DNA of 64,000 nt from assembly GCA_963920665.1 (NCBI GenBank), contig OY987266.1, positions 2,175,001-2,239,000 of the forward strand, given 5' to 3'. The notes beneath the pieces were generated by a model, which ran no database searches, was not told where the DNA came from, and worked only from the letters and a program-made list of their open reading frames with translations. Shown one piece after another: positions 1 to 12,149 of this stretch. The stretch is from Straminergon stramineum (lineage: Eukaryota; Streptophyta; Bryopsida; Hypnales; Calliergonaceae). Position 1 is the first letter of the stretch. The number at the start of each line of letters is the position of its first letter. Position numbers and translations under genes: made by a program.

Positions 1-205
1 TTTGAAAATAATTTAAGCTCACTCAATTTCTAGTATGCTTAAAAACTTTGAAAAATTCATAAAAATGAAGTCTTTCATATATTTTATTGCAATTTGAAAT
101 TGACAGACTACAACGGCAATGCTTCTTAAATATAGAATGACATAGAAATTTGGTTTGCAACATCATGCTTTACATAGTAATACACCTAATGGTGAAAATG
201 CCAAA

Positions 206-351
206 TTAAAACCCCACAAGGATGTTGAGGACTAAAAGTGTTCAATGTACGACTTTCAAGGAAATTCTTGAAAAAAATTTGGACCTATTCTTCCAATTAT
301 AATAACTTTTGGTTGACTACATTGGAGAAAGGGTCATGTCCTTTCAAGTTC
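206..351 (+). repeat. TTAA-type element family E, copy 1 (decayed)
   Basis: About 146 bp, starting TTAAAACCCCACAAGGATG and ending in a mutated inverse (CCTTTCAAGTTCAA). The interior matches copies at 25941-26101 and 31278-31426, for example in 'gactac..tgg' and 'catgtcctt'. Old and divergent. Confidence 0.5.
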
Positions 352-847
352 AAAGTCAATATTTGATATTGTACAAAAATGTCATCCAATACATTGGATT
401 ATGGTGACAACTTACCCTTTAGTGTTAAAATCTTTAAGATAATAAAATATTGAACAAAGATATTTAACCCTTACAAGTTTAGAAAATTCAAGTTTAGATG
501 CAAAATGGTATTTTTTTTCAAAGGTGTAAGAATTGAGTTGTGACAAAAGTTTGTATCCATGTTGAGCCAAATTCATGGACACATGATACACCCAATTTGA
601 ATCATTATTGCATCTCCTACATATCCCAGAAGTTCCAAGATGGTCACATATTCTATGTCTATAATGTCTCATTTGAGCTCAAATTTAGATGCCAAATTTT
701 AGATGTTAGAATGACATCCAAATGAAAGATGCTAATTGTAAAATCATCAATCCAATGGTGCATATCTTGTCACATTTTAGTACAAAATTCCTATTCAAGG
801 AATCATATATACTACCATATATACAATATACAATAAAACTTAAAGGA
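352..847. other. AT-rich intergenic DNA, no feature seen
   Basis: Only short chance reading frames; no recognisable protein, RNA or repeat boundary. Confidence 0.5.
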
Positions 848-1777
848 TTAACCCCTAAAGTTCTTTGACTATGTTTTCACCAAAAACGCTCTAAAATTGT
901 TATTTCTAGCACAAGTACCAAATTGAAGAAAAAAACATTTTTGGATACATGTATCATAGGATTTTGTAGTAAGTTGGTATGAAAAGATGTGGAAAAAATT
1001 TCACAAATGTCCACTATGTGGATTGCAAGATATTAGCATTTGAATTAACAAAAACCATTTTTTTGGCCTTGCAAAAAATTGGGCAGCAACACTTCAGAAG
1101 GTCACATTTGTATGAAAAATGTTCAAAATGGTGGTGCACCTTTGGATTCATTCTTTAAGGCAAGTTGGATATGTGCTCAAAATTTTTTGAATCATTTGAA
1201 ATTGTACAACATATAGGAAAAAAATTGTAAGTAAAAAAAAATAGAGAATGATTCAAAATACCAAATTTTCAAGAATTTAATTATGGAATTGAAAAATGCC
1301 AATCCCAATGGTTGTAATGTTATAAATAAAAAATCTTCAACCTATGATTTTATTTTTTTGGAAAAATATTAAAAATTGAGTTAAATAAAGGACTTCAAAG
1401 TTTATTTTAGAGTAGAGATTCCATAACTACCCGCAAACTAAAGATCTTCATAACTTTCATCTCTTTGATCAAAATGGAATGATTCAAAGCTTTCCACATA
1501 CATGTAGATCTAGAAAACCAATTTAAAATTTTTATTTTTGAAAAAATTGATTTTCTTTATCTGTCCAGGCTACCCAAGTTGAGAAACAAACAACATTTTG
1601 CATCATAATTTTTCACTTGTATACTCAAGTAAAATGAAATTTAGCACACATGGAAGATATTCCTTCTCCACACCCTATAAAAAAATTTCAGCCTAAATAA
1701 GTCAAATCTCCGCTCACATGTACCTACCAAAAAAAGTTATGTTGCAAAAAAGACAAGGCCAATCCTTTAGGGGTTAA
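848..1777 (+). mobile_element. TTAA-flanked non-autonomous transposon family A, copy 1 (930 bp)
   Basis: Begins TTAACCCCTAAAG (848-860) and ends CTTTAGGGGTTAA (1765-1777), a perfect 13-bp inverted terminus that includes the TTAA. The interior is AT-rich with no coding capacity. It is homologous along its length to 8317-9243; shared blocks include 'attgcaagatat' and 'gattcaaagctttcca'. The TTAA duplication and CCC-type ends are the pattern of piggyBac-like elements. Membership is inferred because no transposase is present. Confidence 0.8.
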
Positions 1778-1902
1778 ACCCTACATATACAATGTAATCC
1801 TTTCACTCCCTATTTGCTTCTCAAGCTTATATTTCCCCCTTTTTATGAGAACAAACTCTCAACCTTTAAAGTAATATATCTATCCCCACATAACTTAAAG
1901 TG

Positions 1903-2232
1903 TAAGATAGGAGGCTCAAAATCTGCATTGGCTCTAAAACTAGCCACCTCCTCAAATGTACATTGTTAGTACATGGGGTTTTTTCATCTTTACAGGGATG
2001 TACCAATAGTGTACATTTGAGGAGGTGCGTGATTTTAGAGCCCTATGCCATCTTGACTTCAAAAATTCATAACTAATTCGACAAAGCTCCAAAAATTATG
2101 AAACGACTTGGATTAGATGTCAATTCCACTTTTCTTTTAAGGAAAATTTTCTGAAAAATATTTCAATAAGTTTCACCTCCCCCTAACTCAGTTTCAGCTG
2201 TTAGATGGGCGCTTTATGGACCTCCTACCTTA
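1903..2232 (+). repeat. MITE family H, copy 1, in the ethylene receptor upstream region
   Basis: Terminal inverted repeats of the type TAAGRTAGGAGG / CCTCCTACCTTA, and an inner inverted pair around a 'caaatgtaca' motif. Homologous to copies at 10988-11678 and 46626-46948. It lies about 630 bp before the receptor start codon. No clear target duplication was seen. Confidence 0.75.
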
Positions 2233-2858
2233 TACCCCCACCATACAAGCTTAAATTTCACCCACCATATCTCTCCCTTCACCCTTGGCTTGACTAGGAA
2301 ATACCCTAAAGTTTGCGTGCCATAGGATCTACAGAGGGAGAACATTCTAGGGAATAGGGGAGTAGTGCTTGGGTCGTGGTACCGAAGAAACTTTGTTTAG
2401 CAACGGAGCCCACCCGGCTTCCTCAAAATCTCACAAACAGCATAGTCTTGTTGCGAATTCCTTGACTCGGCTTCTAAACCTCACGCCATTCCTGTTTTTG
2501 CTGGTTTTCGCAACACCTAATCTGGCCATGGCCAATCCGAACTCACACCACAGTCGCCATCTCCGCCAACCCAGCTCTTCGCGCTTCTCTTCTACCCCCC
2601 TGTGATAACAAGCTTCGCTCAATTTCAGACTCCCAGTTTAGGGTTGCAAAAATCCGATGGCGTGCTTCGGTTTCAAGGGTTTCCGCGTCTGGAGTGGTGT
2701 ATCCCAATCCGAGAATTGGAAGCGCTCTGTGTGGCGCTCTTGACAGGATCGGGCTTAAGGCTCTCTCGGGATTCATGGAAATGGTGGGGTTTTTAGAAAT
2801 GGGTGGGATTTGAGAGGATTTTTGATATGGTGAGGTAGTTGTGGTGGAGGTTTTGGGG

Positions 2859-5800
2859 ATGATGGGGAAGCTATGGCGATGGGTGCTGGCCGTGGTTTGT
2901 TTACTCGTTGTGGTGAAAGCCGTGATGGCGAGGTTGGGGACGAACGCGCCAGGTCATCCGGGTTGCAATTGCGAGGAGGATTGGGGTTTGCTGGAGCTTG
3001 TGACGCGGTGTCAGTTAGCTAGTGACTTTCTGATTGCACTCGCGTATTTCTCCATTCCTCTGGAGCTCGTGTACTTCGTCAGCTTCTCCAACGTGTTTCC
3101 GTTTCGATGGATCATCATTCAGTTCGGGGCGTTCATCGTGTTGTGTGGGTTGACGCATTTCATTTCGATTTGGACGTATGGGCCGCATTCGTTTCTGATT
3201 ATGCTAGTGCAAACGATTCTCAAAATTGCCACGGCGTTGGTGTCTTGTGCGACGGCGATCACGTTGGTTCATGTTATACCGACTTTGCTCCATGTCAAGG
3301 TGAGTCAATTTCTGGTTGTTTCCCCAAGGAGTTTGTGTTTTAATGCAATTCTAGGGTTTCAAGGCAGCGATCGCTGATATAGCTCTTTTTTTCAATTTGG
3401 TATTTATTCGTTCTTGTTAATTTATGAGAGAGAAATTCGACGCTTTAAACATGGTTATTTGGCTAGCTATGAAGGTCCACAGGTTTCGAAGGTAGATGAC
3501 CTGAAATGAACACTTGAAAAGATGTTGAGGTGGTGTGCATCTTCTTAGTCAATATGTACCGATTGTTTTAAGGTGTTAGGGTGACGATTTTAGGTGTCTC
3601 TATGTTTGTTCTGTTTTGGCTTTCAGTATCGGTAACTAATGTTATAGTTTTGCACGCTTTCTTTAGGTGCGGGAGCTTTTTCTGAAGCACAAAGCTGCCG
3701 AACTGGATAGAGAAATGGGTCTCATCAAGGATCAGGAAGAGGCGGGACGGAATGTTCGTACATTGACGAATGAGATTCGAAGCTCCCTGGATCGGCACAC
3801 CATTCTGAACACCACCCTTGTTGAGTTGGCCAAGACCTTGGAGCTGGCAAACTGCACCATTTGGGAACCGACTCCCGAGGGTGACGCGTTGAAGCTCACT
3901 CACGAACTTGACAGGCGATATCTTCAGGTATTTTTTACTCACAATCTCTCCTATCCGCTCTATTCTGATATTGTTTTCTAACGCTGAGGGTACTCGCTCT
4001 GTAACTTTAAGCATTTCAGCCAATCTGTAGGAATGTGCTTTCATTGGAAGATCAGTTATAGAGCTGAGGAGAGTTCACTTTGGGTACACGAGTCAAAAGT
4101 TGTTGAGATCAATTTTTCTCACTATTTATGAATTTCTTATGCAATCATTTGAAGTGGGCAGTTGTGAAGAACTATTGAAGCGACAGTAGTCAACCCCACA
4201 TCCATTCAAAGATTCATGGCCATAGATATTTTGCCATGCGTACAATTAACTTGCTAATTGAAGGCTGATGAATTGTAGTATTGAAGATGAGTTGCTGTTA
4301 GTAACAAGGGATCAGTCAACAGGAAACGGGATCAGGTTCCGTTTGGTTTTAGCGTCCTCTACCTTAAAATTGCTTTTGGTTTGTTGATTTTTGTATCAGC
4401 TGGAACGGGAAGAATCAATGTGCACTGGATTGTGATCCTTGTTTTGATGTATGATGACCGTCACTAAGGGAAGTATGCTTGTTTCCAGGTCCCGGTTACT
4501 GTTCCCGCATCTGACAAGATTGTACAGAAAATTGTTCAAACCAGCGAACCAATTGTAATTCCACCTGTGTGTGCGCTTGGGAAGGCAAGCAATCACCGTG
4601 TGTTAGCAGGTGCTATGGCAGCAGTTCGTCTGCCTTTGCTGTACGTTTCAAACTTCAAAGGAGGCACACCCGAAATCGTCAATGCTTCGTACGCCATCTT
4701 GGTTTTGGTGTTGCCTGGTGAAACCGGCCGAGTGTGGACAGCCCATGAGATCGAAATGGTGGAAGTCGTGGCAGATCAGGTAACACTCGCTGATGGTGTT
4801 GTTGACTTCATTTGATATATCGTGGAATTTGTGATACCCGTAACGTTTTCAGTTGGGATCACTCACCCTGACTCAAACTGAAGAAGTATTTGAATCACTG
4901 TAGAGAATTTTCGCATGGAGGTAGGATCATTCTAAGCAGTAGAGAGCATGATTTTATGGAGCTCATGACTATGTCCAAAAAGAATCCAGATTCTTGTTTT
5001 TGAACGTGTTGAGGCAGCTCTAAAAGAATGTTATGTACGTGATTTGATTTAATATTGTGTTCATCGGATTTAATGATGAATTCTGGCTATCCAGGTTGCA
5101 GTAGCGTTGTCACATGCAGCAGTGTTGGAGGACTCGCAGCGGACAAGGGACGCGCTAGTGGAGCAGAACAAGTCATTACAGCACGCACGGCAAGAAGCCG
5201 AAACCGCGGTTCATGCACGCAATGATTTCTTGGCAGTCATGAATCATGAAATGCGAACGCCAATGCATGCCATCATAGCTCTGTCTTCATTGCTACAAGA
5301 AGCAAAGCTATCATCAGAGCAGCGGAGTATGGTGGACACTGTTGTGAAAAGCAGCAGTCTGCTCTCCACGTTGATCAACGACGTGCTCGACTTCTCCCGG
5401 TTAGAGGATGGCAGCTTAAGCCTGGAAATGCGTCCTTTTGAGCTCCCCTCTGTGTTGCGAGAGGCTGAGAATCTTGCAAAACCAATGGCGAAGGGGAAAG
5501 GCCTGGATTTTTTCTTCGACATAAACATGGATGTGCCTCAATGTGTAATAGGAGATGAGAAGCGGCTCCTTCAAATTACCTTGAATATCATTGGGAATGC
5601 GGTGAAGTTCACGAAACACGGCTTTGTGTCCGTCTCCGTCAGCCTGGAAAAGTATGACGCCAGTATTAGGCGGGACCCTAGAAACACGAGCTGGCGCCCC
5701 ATCCCATGCGAAGGTTTTGCGTACATTCGGATTGTGGTGAAGGATACAGGATTGGGTGTGAGGGAAAACGATATCCCTCGCCTCTTTAACAAGTTTGTGC

Positions 5801-6932
5801 AAGCTGACAGTACAACCACGCGTCAGTATGGGGGCACTGGACTAGGCTTGGCCATCTGTAAGAAGTTTGTTCAGGTCTGTTTTCATTGCACCTCTTTTTC
5901 TACTTCTTAATTCCTTACATCCTATGCTTTTGCATTGCTTTGAATCACCTGTAAGATCATGGCAGCTGAGTTTTTTTCCGTGTTATAGGATAATCTTTCC
6001 GTCACCTCTATCGTTTTAACATAGGAGTATGCGTTCACAGAGAGGCGAACTATCTTTTCAAATTATTATCACAATGTATTTAATATCTTCAAAATGGAAG
6101 AGTTGTAGACCCACTATAATCGACAGTAGACAATCCCACTCTATTCAAGCTTTCGTGGACAGGTAGCCAAGTTATGGTTACATCCCTTTCTAATTGACGG
6201 CCAACCAAGCTATGAATAGCTGAGTTGCTGGTGGTGACGGGTCAAATTGATAGGAGTCGGGATCAGGTCGCTAACGGTTTTAGTATCTTCTACGTCACAG
6301 TTGTGTCAATTTAGTTTATTATTATTGTTATTACTTTATCCTTTCTGACAATCCTTTTTGTCCTGCAGCTAATGAATGGACACATCTGGATTGAAAGTGA
6401 GGGTTTGAACCGCGGTTCAATGGTGACCTTCATCGTGAGGTTACAGGTGCTGTCCGATTCAGCCAAGGAAAGAGACCAGCCATCTCGGGAGGAGCAGCTG
6501 AATAAAGAAGACCTGAAAGGTCTCAAGGTGTTAGTGACTGACGACAACGGCGTGAACCGCATTGTGACTCGCAGGTTATTAGATAGGTTAGGTTGTGACA
6601 CCACTGTAGTAGAATCAGGACAACAGTGTCTGGCTGCTCTTTCGCAGCCGGGCAGCAACTTCAGGGTGCTGCTGCTGGACTTGTGCATGCCCGAGATGGA
6701 CGGCTACGAAGTGGCCAAAATCATCAAGCAGAAGTTTCGGCCCGGGGAGCCTTTGGTGGTGGCTCTGACAGCCAACACAGACAAAGGGACCAAGGATCGC
6801 TGTCTGCAGATTGGTATGGATGACATTGTGTTGAAACCCATCTCCTTGCAAGAGATGAGCGCTGTGTTGAGTAAACTCTTACAAAACCCGAAGAGCGGTT
6901 CTCGGTCGCATAGTTTTATTAATGGAAGATAG
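2859..6932 (+). CDS. ETR: Ethylene receptor, ETR1-like hybrid histidine kinase (5 exons, 778 aa)
   Basis: Membrane (ER-type) ethylene receptor that would feed a CTR1/EIN2 pathway. Exons are 2859-3299, 3667-3927, 4489-4779, 5095-5874 and 6369-6932; all junctions are GT-AG and phase 0, giving 778 codons. Visible parts: a hydrophobic N-terminal segment (residues 5-22), CNC at 36-38 (the dimerising cysteines of ETR1), three membrane helices at about 53-140 with the copper/ethylene ligands Cys96 and His100 in IVLCGLTH, a GAF region (about 170-335), the H-box HEMRTP with His382, N-box Asn499, G1 DTGLG (548-552), G2 GGTGLGL (577-583), and a receiver with Asp649/Asp650, phospho-acceptor Asp695, Thr725 and Lys747. 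The kinase motifs of subfamily I are complete, but the extra N-terminal hydrophobic stretch resembles subfamily II. I chose the ATG at 2859: the frame is open from a stop at 2823 but has only GTG before it, and 2862 is an alternative. A 5'-UTR intron cannot be excluded. Family assignment is very secure; subfamily naming is inferred. Confidence 0.95.
3450..3575 (+). repeat. Intron repeat O, copy 1, in ethylene receptor intron 1
   Basis: Shares 'gatgacctgaaatgaac.cttgaa' and a following 'atatgtaccgatt' with RPS15A intron 1 (50918-51065). The left part is poorly conserved. Confidence 0.6.
4139..4380 (+). repeat. Intron repeat N, copy 1, in ethylene receptor intron 2
   Basis: Contains 'atgcaatcatttgaagtgg', 'aacttgctaattgaagg', 'gatgagttgctgtt' and 'gggatcaggttcc'. 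Homologous to 6090-6300 and, inverted, 20389-20555. Confidence 0.75.
6090..6300 (+). repeat. Intron repeat N, copy 2, in ethylene receptor intron 4
   Basis: More diverged copy: 'cgacagtaga.aatcccac', 'gagttgctg' and 'cgggatcaggt' occur in the same order and spacing as at 4139-4380. Confidence 0.7.
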
Positions 6933-7323
6933 TAGTCCTCCTGTAAGTGCACCATCCTTGAAGCATAATATGTGCTCTGTAAAAACCTGTTTTAGCCTAA
7001 ACTCTCTTGTGGTATATGAGAATTCTCTATTATTTAGGATACATTTTCCCGCTGGCTATTCCTTGAAGGTTTTGGGTGCCATTTTCTTAATGCCAAGCAG
7101 GCATTGTGTAGTTCTATGTGTCTAGCTTAGGAGTTCGTCTGAGATTTTGGTGTCAAATTTACCGTAGCTCTGATTCAGAATTTTCGCATGATAAGAAATT
7201 TGTAGCCTGAAAATGCAATCGTTGTTGTCTACTTTTATGTGAATTCAACTGAATCACATCGATCATCTTCAAGTTAGGTCCAAAAAAGTTGAAGCTCAAA
7301 AGTTTATTATTGAGCAGCTGTCA

Positions 7324-7542
7324 TTAACCCTTCAAGGACAGACTAGTGACCGTGGAAATCCTCCCTTTCGGAACTTGTGACACCATTTACTTTATAAATT
7401 TCATTGGAGGTCAAACTACTATGCAAGATCTCTCCTTTTGTGCACAAATTCCAAGGATGAACAATTTCTCTTCTATCCTACATAGGAAGATTCTTTGTCA
7501 TCCATTGGACACAAAATGTCAGTGTCGACATTTATGGGTTAA
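7324..7542 (+). mobile_element. TTAA-flanked MITE family B, copy 1 (219 bp)
   Basis: Starts TTAACCCTTCAAGGACAG and ends with 'tttatgggttaa'. Homologous to 32664-32935, 54637-54865 and, inverted, 38959-39158; shared blocks include 'ctagtgaccgtggaaat' and 'gtcatccattggaca'. It lies 390 bp after the ethylene receptor stop codon. No coding potential. Confidence 0.8.
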
Positions 7543-8227
7543 ATGTTGAATTCGTGCATCCTAACAAGTTAACTATTGTAGTCATAAATTTGATTTTATA
7601 ATTTTAGTGTGGTATGTTGCTATTGGAGGAAGGCAATATATTGACCAAAGTTTTGAAACCTAAGAATGCTAGTTTTATCATGCTTGAAAAAATACGCCAA
7701 GGGATGATTGAGAATTTTATCAATTCTGCACAATCTCCTATACTAGATGCTTCTCAAAACAAGTGCACATGTTTTATCTAGGAATGTCCACTTGTTTAGA
7801 AAGTGTATACTTTATGCCCATAAATGACCTTTTTGTTGTGGCTTTTCAAAACAAGTGAACATCTAAGAATGTCCACTTGTTTAGAAATTGTATACTATGG
7901 GCATGAATGACCTTTTCGCTATAGAGAACATCAATTACTCACTAACATGAAAACACCGTAAAACTGTCAAAATAGGAACTCAACTTAGTTGCAAACTATC
8001 TTTAGGGGGAAACTTTTCTCCTATTAGCAAATGGAAATCATGGATTTATAAAAGTAAAAAAAGAAAAGAAAAGTATATTTTTTGGACCACCCATGTGAAC
8101 TCCATAATTTTTCAAAGTAAAAAAACTAGTATAGACCATTGAAACCCACTCTAGACTTGCCTATTGTTCGCCTTGTTTAGCACCACTCATCACCTAAAAA
8201 AAGACAAAAAGGAGTATGTTGGAGCCC

Positions 8228-10292
8228 TTAACCCCTTAAGTCCTTTGGAGGATAATTTGGATTTCGGTTGGGCTTGAGTAACCTCCACTTTTGAGGTGAT
8301 TTTTTGAAACTATTTCTTAACCCCTATAGTTCCATGACTTGATGACTACGCTTTCACTGAAACTACCATTTTTAATACAAGTACAAAAAAATTTTAAAAA
8401 TTTGACACATGTAATCATAGGATCTTGTTTTATGCTGACTTAAGAACATGTGGTAAAATTTTCAGAAATTTTCACAACATGAATTGCAAGATATAAGCAT
8501 TCAAATTCATTGAAATCATTTTTTTGGCCTTTCTAAAAACAGGGCAATTGCACTTTACAACCTCACTTCTCTACGAAAAAAATTCCAAAATGGTGGTGCT
8601 TCTTTGGATTCTTTTTCCTAGACAATTTTTTCACATGCTTGAAAATGTTCAAATCATTTGGAATTGTACAACATATAGGAAAAAAAATAGTAAGTAGTCA
8701 ATAGTAGAGAATGATTCAAAATACTAAATTGGTAAGAATTTAATTATGGAATTAAAAAATTCCAATCCCAATGGTTGCAATGTTGTAATAAACAATCTAC
8801 ATCCTATGATTTTATTTTTTTTCCAAAATATTCAAAATTGAGTAAGATAAAGGACTTTAAATTTTATTTTAGAGTAGAGAATCTATGATTGCCCGCAAAC
8901 AAAAAATCCTCCTAACTTTTGACTCATTTATCAAAATGGAGTGATTCAAAGCTTTCCATGTATATTTAACTCTAGAAAACCAATTTCAAATTTTCGTTTT
9001 TAAAAAAAAGGATTTTTTCTAACCTGCCTAAACTGCCCATTTATGGAAAAAAAAATAACATATTAGGCCATAACTTTTGACTCATATTTCCAAATGTCAT
9101 GAAATTTAGTGCATATGAAAGATATTTTTCGTCTCTACCTTCTCATGAAATTTTGGCCAAAAATATGGAAATCTCCAATCACATGTACATGCCTAAAATT
9201 GCTATGTTGACATAAAAATGTATGATGGTCCTTTAGAGGTTAAGATAGAAAAACTCATTAGCTCTCATGGAATATTATTTTTACTTCAATCAATGCCTAG
9301 GAGCAAACATTATGCCACAATAAGCTCAAAATAGGGATATTGGGTAGCAAACAAAATCCACAAAAATTTGAAATAATTTTTTAATATTTTTTCTCATTGA
9401 ATATATTTTGTTCTATTTGAAGTTATTGAAAATTTCTTTTTTCCTTCAATCTTGTACTTGTTCTACTATATAGTTTTTATAAAGAATGAAAATAATATGT
9501 TTTTCTTTGACCTTTTTTTTCCCTAGACTTCCAACTCAAATCTTAAACACAGAAAAATGGAATTTAAAATTTGTAGTGCAAATTTTTTATAATTAAGATT
9601 CTAGTCATATAGTTTAGTCACACAAAGTGCTCAAATACAAGTTGTCTTCCATTTAAATGCAAATATCTTGCAATCTACATGGTGAAAGTTTCTAGAATTT
9701 CTTCCACACATTCTTATACAACCAAAGCTTTCTACCAACTCACTCCATAAAATCTTGTATTTCTTCTTTCTTGATAATTGTAAACAGAATAATAATTGCA
9801 TCATAATTGCAAATTTTTTCCTCATCATTCTGACTATTCTAAAGTACAACCCCTCACAAACAAAACATATCTCTCACACTCTGTAACAAACCCTAAAATT
9901 TAACAAAATCTTGACAATTGAAGGTAGAAAGTTTAGACTTTGGAGGTTAAGACAAAGGCTTAGATAAATGTCACCACCTTAAATGAAAGTAGAAGCTACC
10001 ATCCAAAACTTGTAGAACAACTTAGATGAATGCCTAACTTATTTTAAGTATATTTCCAAATTTCCAAATTTTAATATATTATTTTTTAGACTACCTAATT
10101 ATATTTTGTACTTTGATTAATATTGGTTTGGCAGAAAGTTGCATCAAGCTACTAGGAAGCTACTACAAAGTAGCCTTGTGCCAAATCTTATGGTTAAATA
10201 TGCAAAAGAAGTAATTTGTAAAGTTTTTTGCTCTTGGGAAAAGAAACAATATTAAGTGTTTTTTGATAATTAAAAAAAGGCCTTGGGACTTT
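8228..10292 (+). mobile_element. Older element family M, copy 1, split by family A copy 2
   Basis: The left end is TTAACCCCTTAAGTCC and the right end is GGACTTTACGGATTAA, again roughly inverted and TTAA-bounded. The parts on either side of the family A insertion (8317-9243) match 15635-16320 continuously: 'tttgaaact', 'atcaatgccyatgagcaaa', and further blocks to about 9610. Without the insertion it would be about 1.14 kb. The right boundary is less certain than the left. Confidence 0.6.
8317..9243 (+). mobile_element. TTAA-flanked non-autonomous transposon family A, copy 2 (927 bp)
   Basis: Starts TTAACCCCTATAG and ends CTTTAGAGGTTAA. Co-linear homologue of 848-1777 in the same orientation, with small indels. 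It is inserted inside element M copy 1; the M copy at 15.7 kb lacks this insertion and provides a near-empty site. Confidence 0.85.
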
Positions 10293-10987
10293 ACGGATTA
10301 AACCATATCAAAATTAATTACAATCAATCCTGAGGTAATTGGAGGCATTATATGCTTGGCACTTTGAGTTGGTTTAGTTACCTTGATGAATAGTAACAAC
10401 TATTTGTCTATTTAGTTGTCTCTAATATCATCTAAGTAATCATCAACAAATCTACCCAATAATCACTTTGACATGTTCCTATTGTACCCCATGAATGGCC
10501 TCAAATACTCCTTTATTATAATCCAAACATCACATAATGGTTTTTATGACAATCAATGGTTAAATTGAAGTGCTTTTTACAAGTGCACCAAAGGGTACAA
10601 GGACGGTTTTATGTGTTTTCACATGGTAACTATGGTCAACCCTTTCAGTTATATACCTAAAAAAGCAATAGTGTACATCAAAAAAATTCCTCCAATTGGC
10701 AACAATGTTTAATTCTACTTTTCTTGTTGGTCATGTGATCTATACCTTGAATTGTCAAAACAATCATCTAGTTTGTGGACATCTACCCATTGGATACATA
10801 TTTTCATCTACAATACAATCTAACAATAATAAACTTCATACAAATTTTGACAAATTTTGAATTAATTGGAGACATTTGTGGCAATTTCATCCAAAAATTT
10901 TCCATTTTTTCCTAGTGTATTGGTAGCCACATTCAAGATGAGAGTAAGAACTAGGTGAAAATTTGCCCAAATTTAAACATTGCATGG
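10293..10987. other. AT-rich intergenic DNA, no feature seen
   Basis: No open frame above background, no RNA gene or clear repeat boundary recognised. Confidence 0.45.
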
Positions 10988-11678
10988 TAAGGTAGGAGGT
11001 CCATAAAGCACTCAAGCTCTAAAATTATTCCCCTTCCAAAATGTACACTATTTCAACATGTTGCTTTCTCATTATACCAACAATGCACAAACAATTTACA
11101 TTTCAGGAGTTGGACAATTTAGAGCCATTGCATTTCAACTTTGAAAATTCATAACTAATTCTATAAAGCCCTCAAAAATATGAAACAACTTGGTTTAGAT
11201 GCCAAATTCCATTTGTCTTTCAAGGAAAATTTACTAAAACATATTTCAAGAAGTTTCACTCCTCTCAAAAATTCAATTTCAGCACTTCTAGGAGCCAATC
11301 CATTCTTGATCACATCCCATTTTGGTAGCATAGGGTGGTCTATTTCCATGCTAGTATGAGATGAGTAAGTGATCACAAATGGTGCATTATGATTGGGCTA
11401 CATGACTCTTGATCTTATAACTAGCCCTTGGTCAAAAATAAGATGACCTATATGACTAATATGAGATGAACAAAAATCTTCACCTAAAAAATTTACGGAA
11501 ATTTTGCTTCGGGAAATAAAACTATGAGAAGTTATGGAATCCTTCTTCAATTTATTTCTGCACATAGGGAATTTTTTTCAATAAACATATTTACGCTCCA
11601 GATATGCTCAATTGTTTAAGTGGTCGGAAATGGGTCGGCTCTCTTATTACATGGGCACTTTATGGACCTCCTACCTTA
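10988..11678 (+). repeat. MITE family H, copy 2, interrupted by element I
   Basis: Left end TAAGGTAGGAGGTCCATAAAG and right end TTTATGGACCTCCTACCTTA form a long, near-perfect inverted terminus. The left half aligns with 1903-2232 up to 'tttcagca'; the alignment resumes at 'atgggcactttatgg' after the nested element at 11289-11646. Confidence 0.8.
11289..11646 (+). repeat. Element family I, copy 2, nested in H copy 2
   Basis: Starts 'taggagccaatccatt' and ends 'aatgggtcggctctctta'. The interior matches 60346-60748 (for example 'aactagcccttggtcaaaaa' and 'aagtggtc.gaaatggg'). The exact junction bases are uncertain. Confidence 0.7.
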
Positions 11679-12001
11679 GTACTGGCAACATCATGGTACG
11701 GTAGTTGCACAGTACCTTAAAAAAGCGACAATAACTTAGTGTCATGTCCTCGTGAATGGTGACATGACACAACCTCCTCCACATGGTCCAATTTTTCATT
11801 TGTATTGAGGCCTCTGTTATGCCCAGCAAGGCTGTGTGACAGGGCCAATAATGGCCCATTTCCAACATAAGAAGAAAAAAAAACCATGCTTGCAGAGTTG
11901 CATCTCAAGAGAGAAGGGCACCCAACTGACAAGTTTTAATTAGTGTGGCTCAAAAAGTAGTGAGACCCAAAATCATCCCAACCCAAATCGGACACCTATT
12001 G

Positions 12002-12149
12002 TAAGGTATATGCACCTAAAATAGACACTCTCCTCATTGTGCCATCTATCTTCAGCTGTCCAAGATTTCAAGCTTGAAATCTTGGACAACAATAGATAGG
12101 TGGCGCAAGTAGGAAAGAGTGTCTCTTTCAAGAGCATTAGTATACCTTA
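12002..12149. repeat. 148-bp fold-back element with a 32-bp perfect central palindrome
   Basis: The two halves are inverted copies along almost the whole length (TAAGGTATA.. to ..TATACCTTA). At the centre, 12057-12088 is a perfect palindrome around AAGCTT. Typical of a fold-back MITE; family unknown. Confidence 0.8.

Noticed and set aside
2369..2605. 78-codon frame with a hydrophobic stretch upstream of the ethylene receptor
   Set aside because: Starts at GTG, lacks family motifs, and lies where the receptor's promoter or 5' UTR is expected.
2841..2858. Six extra N-terminal codons for the ethylene receptor
   Set aside because: They would need GTG initiation; ATG at 2859 is the normal nuclear choice.
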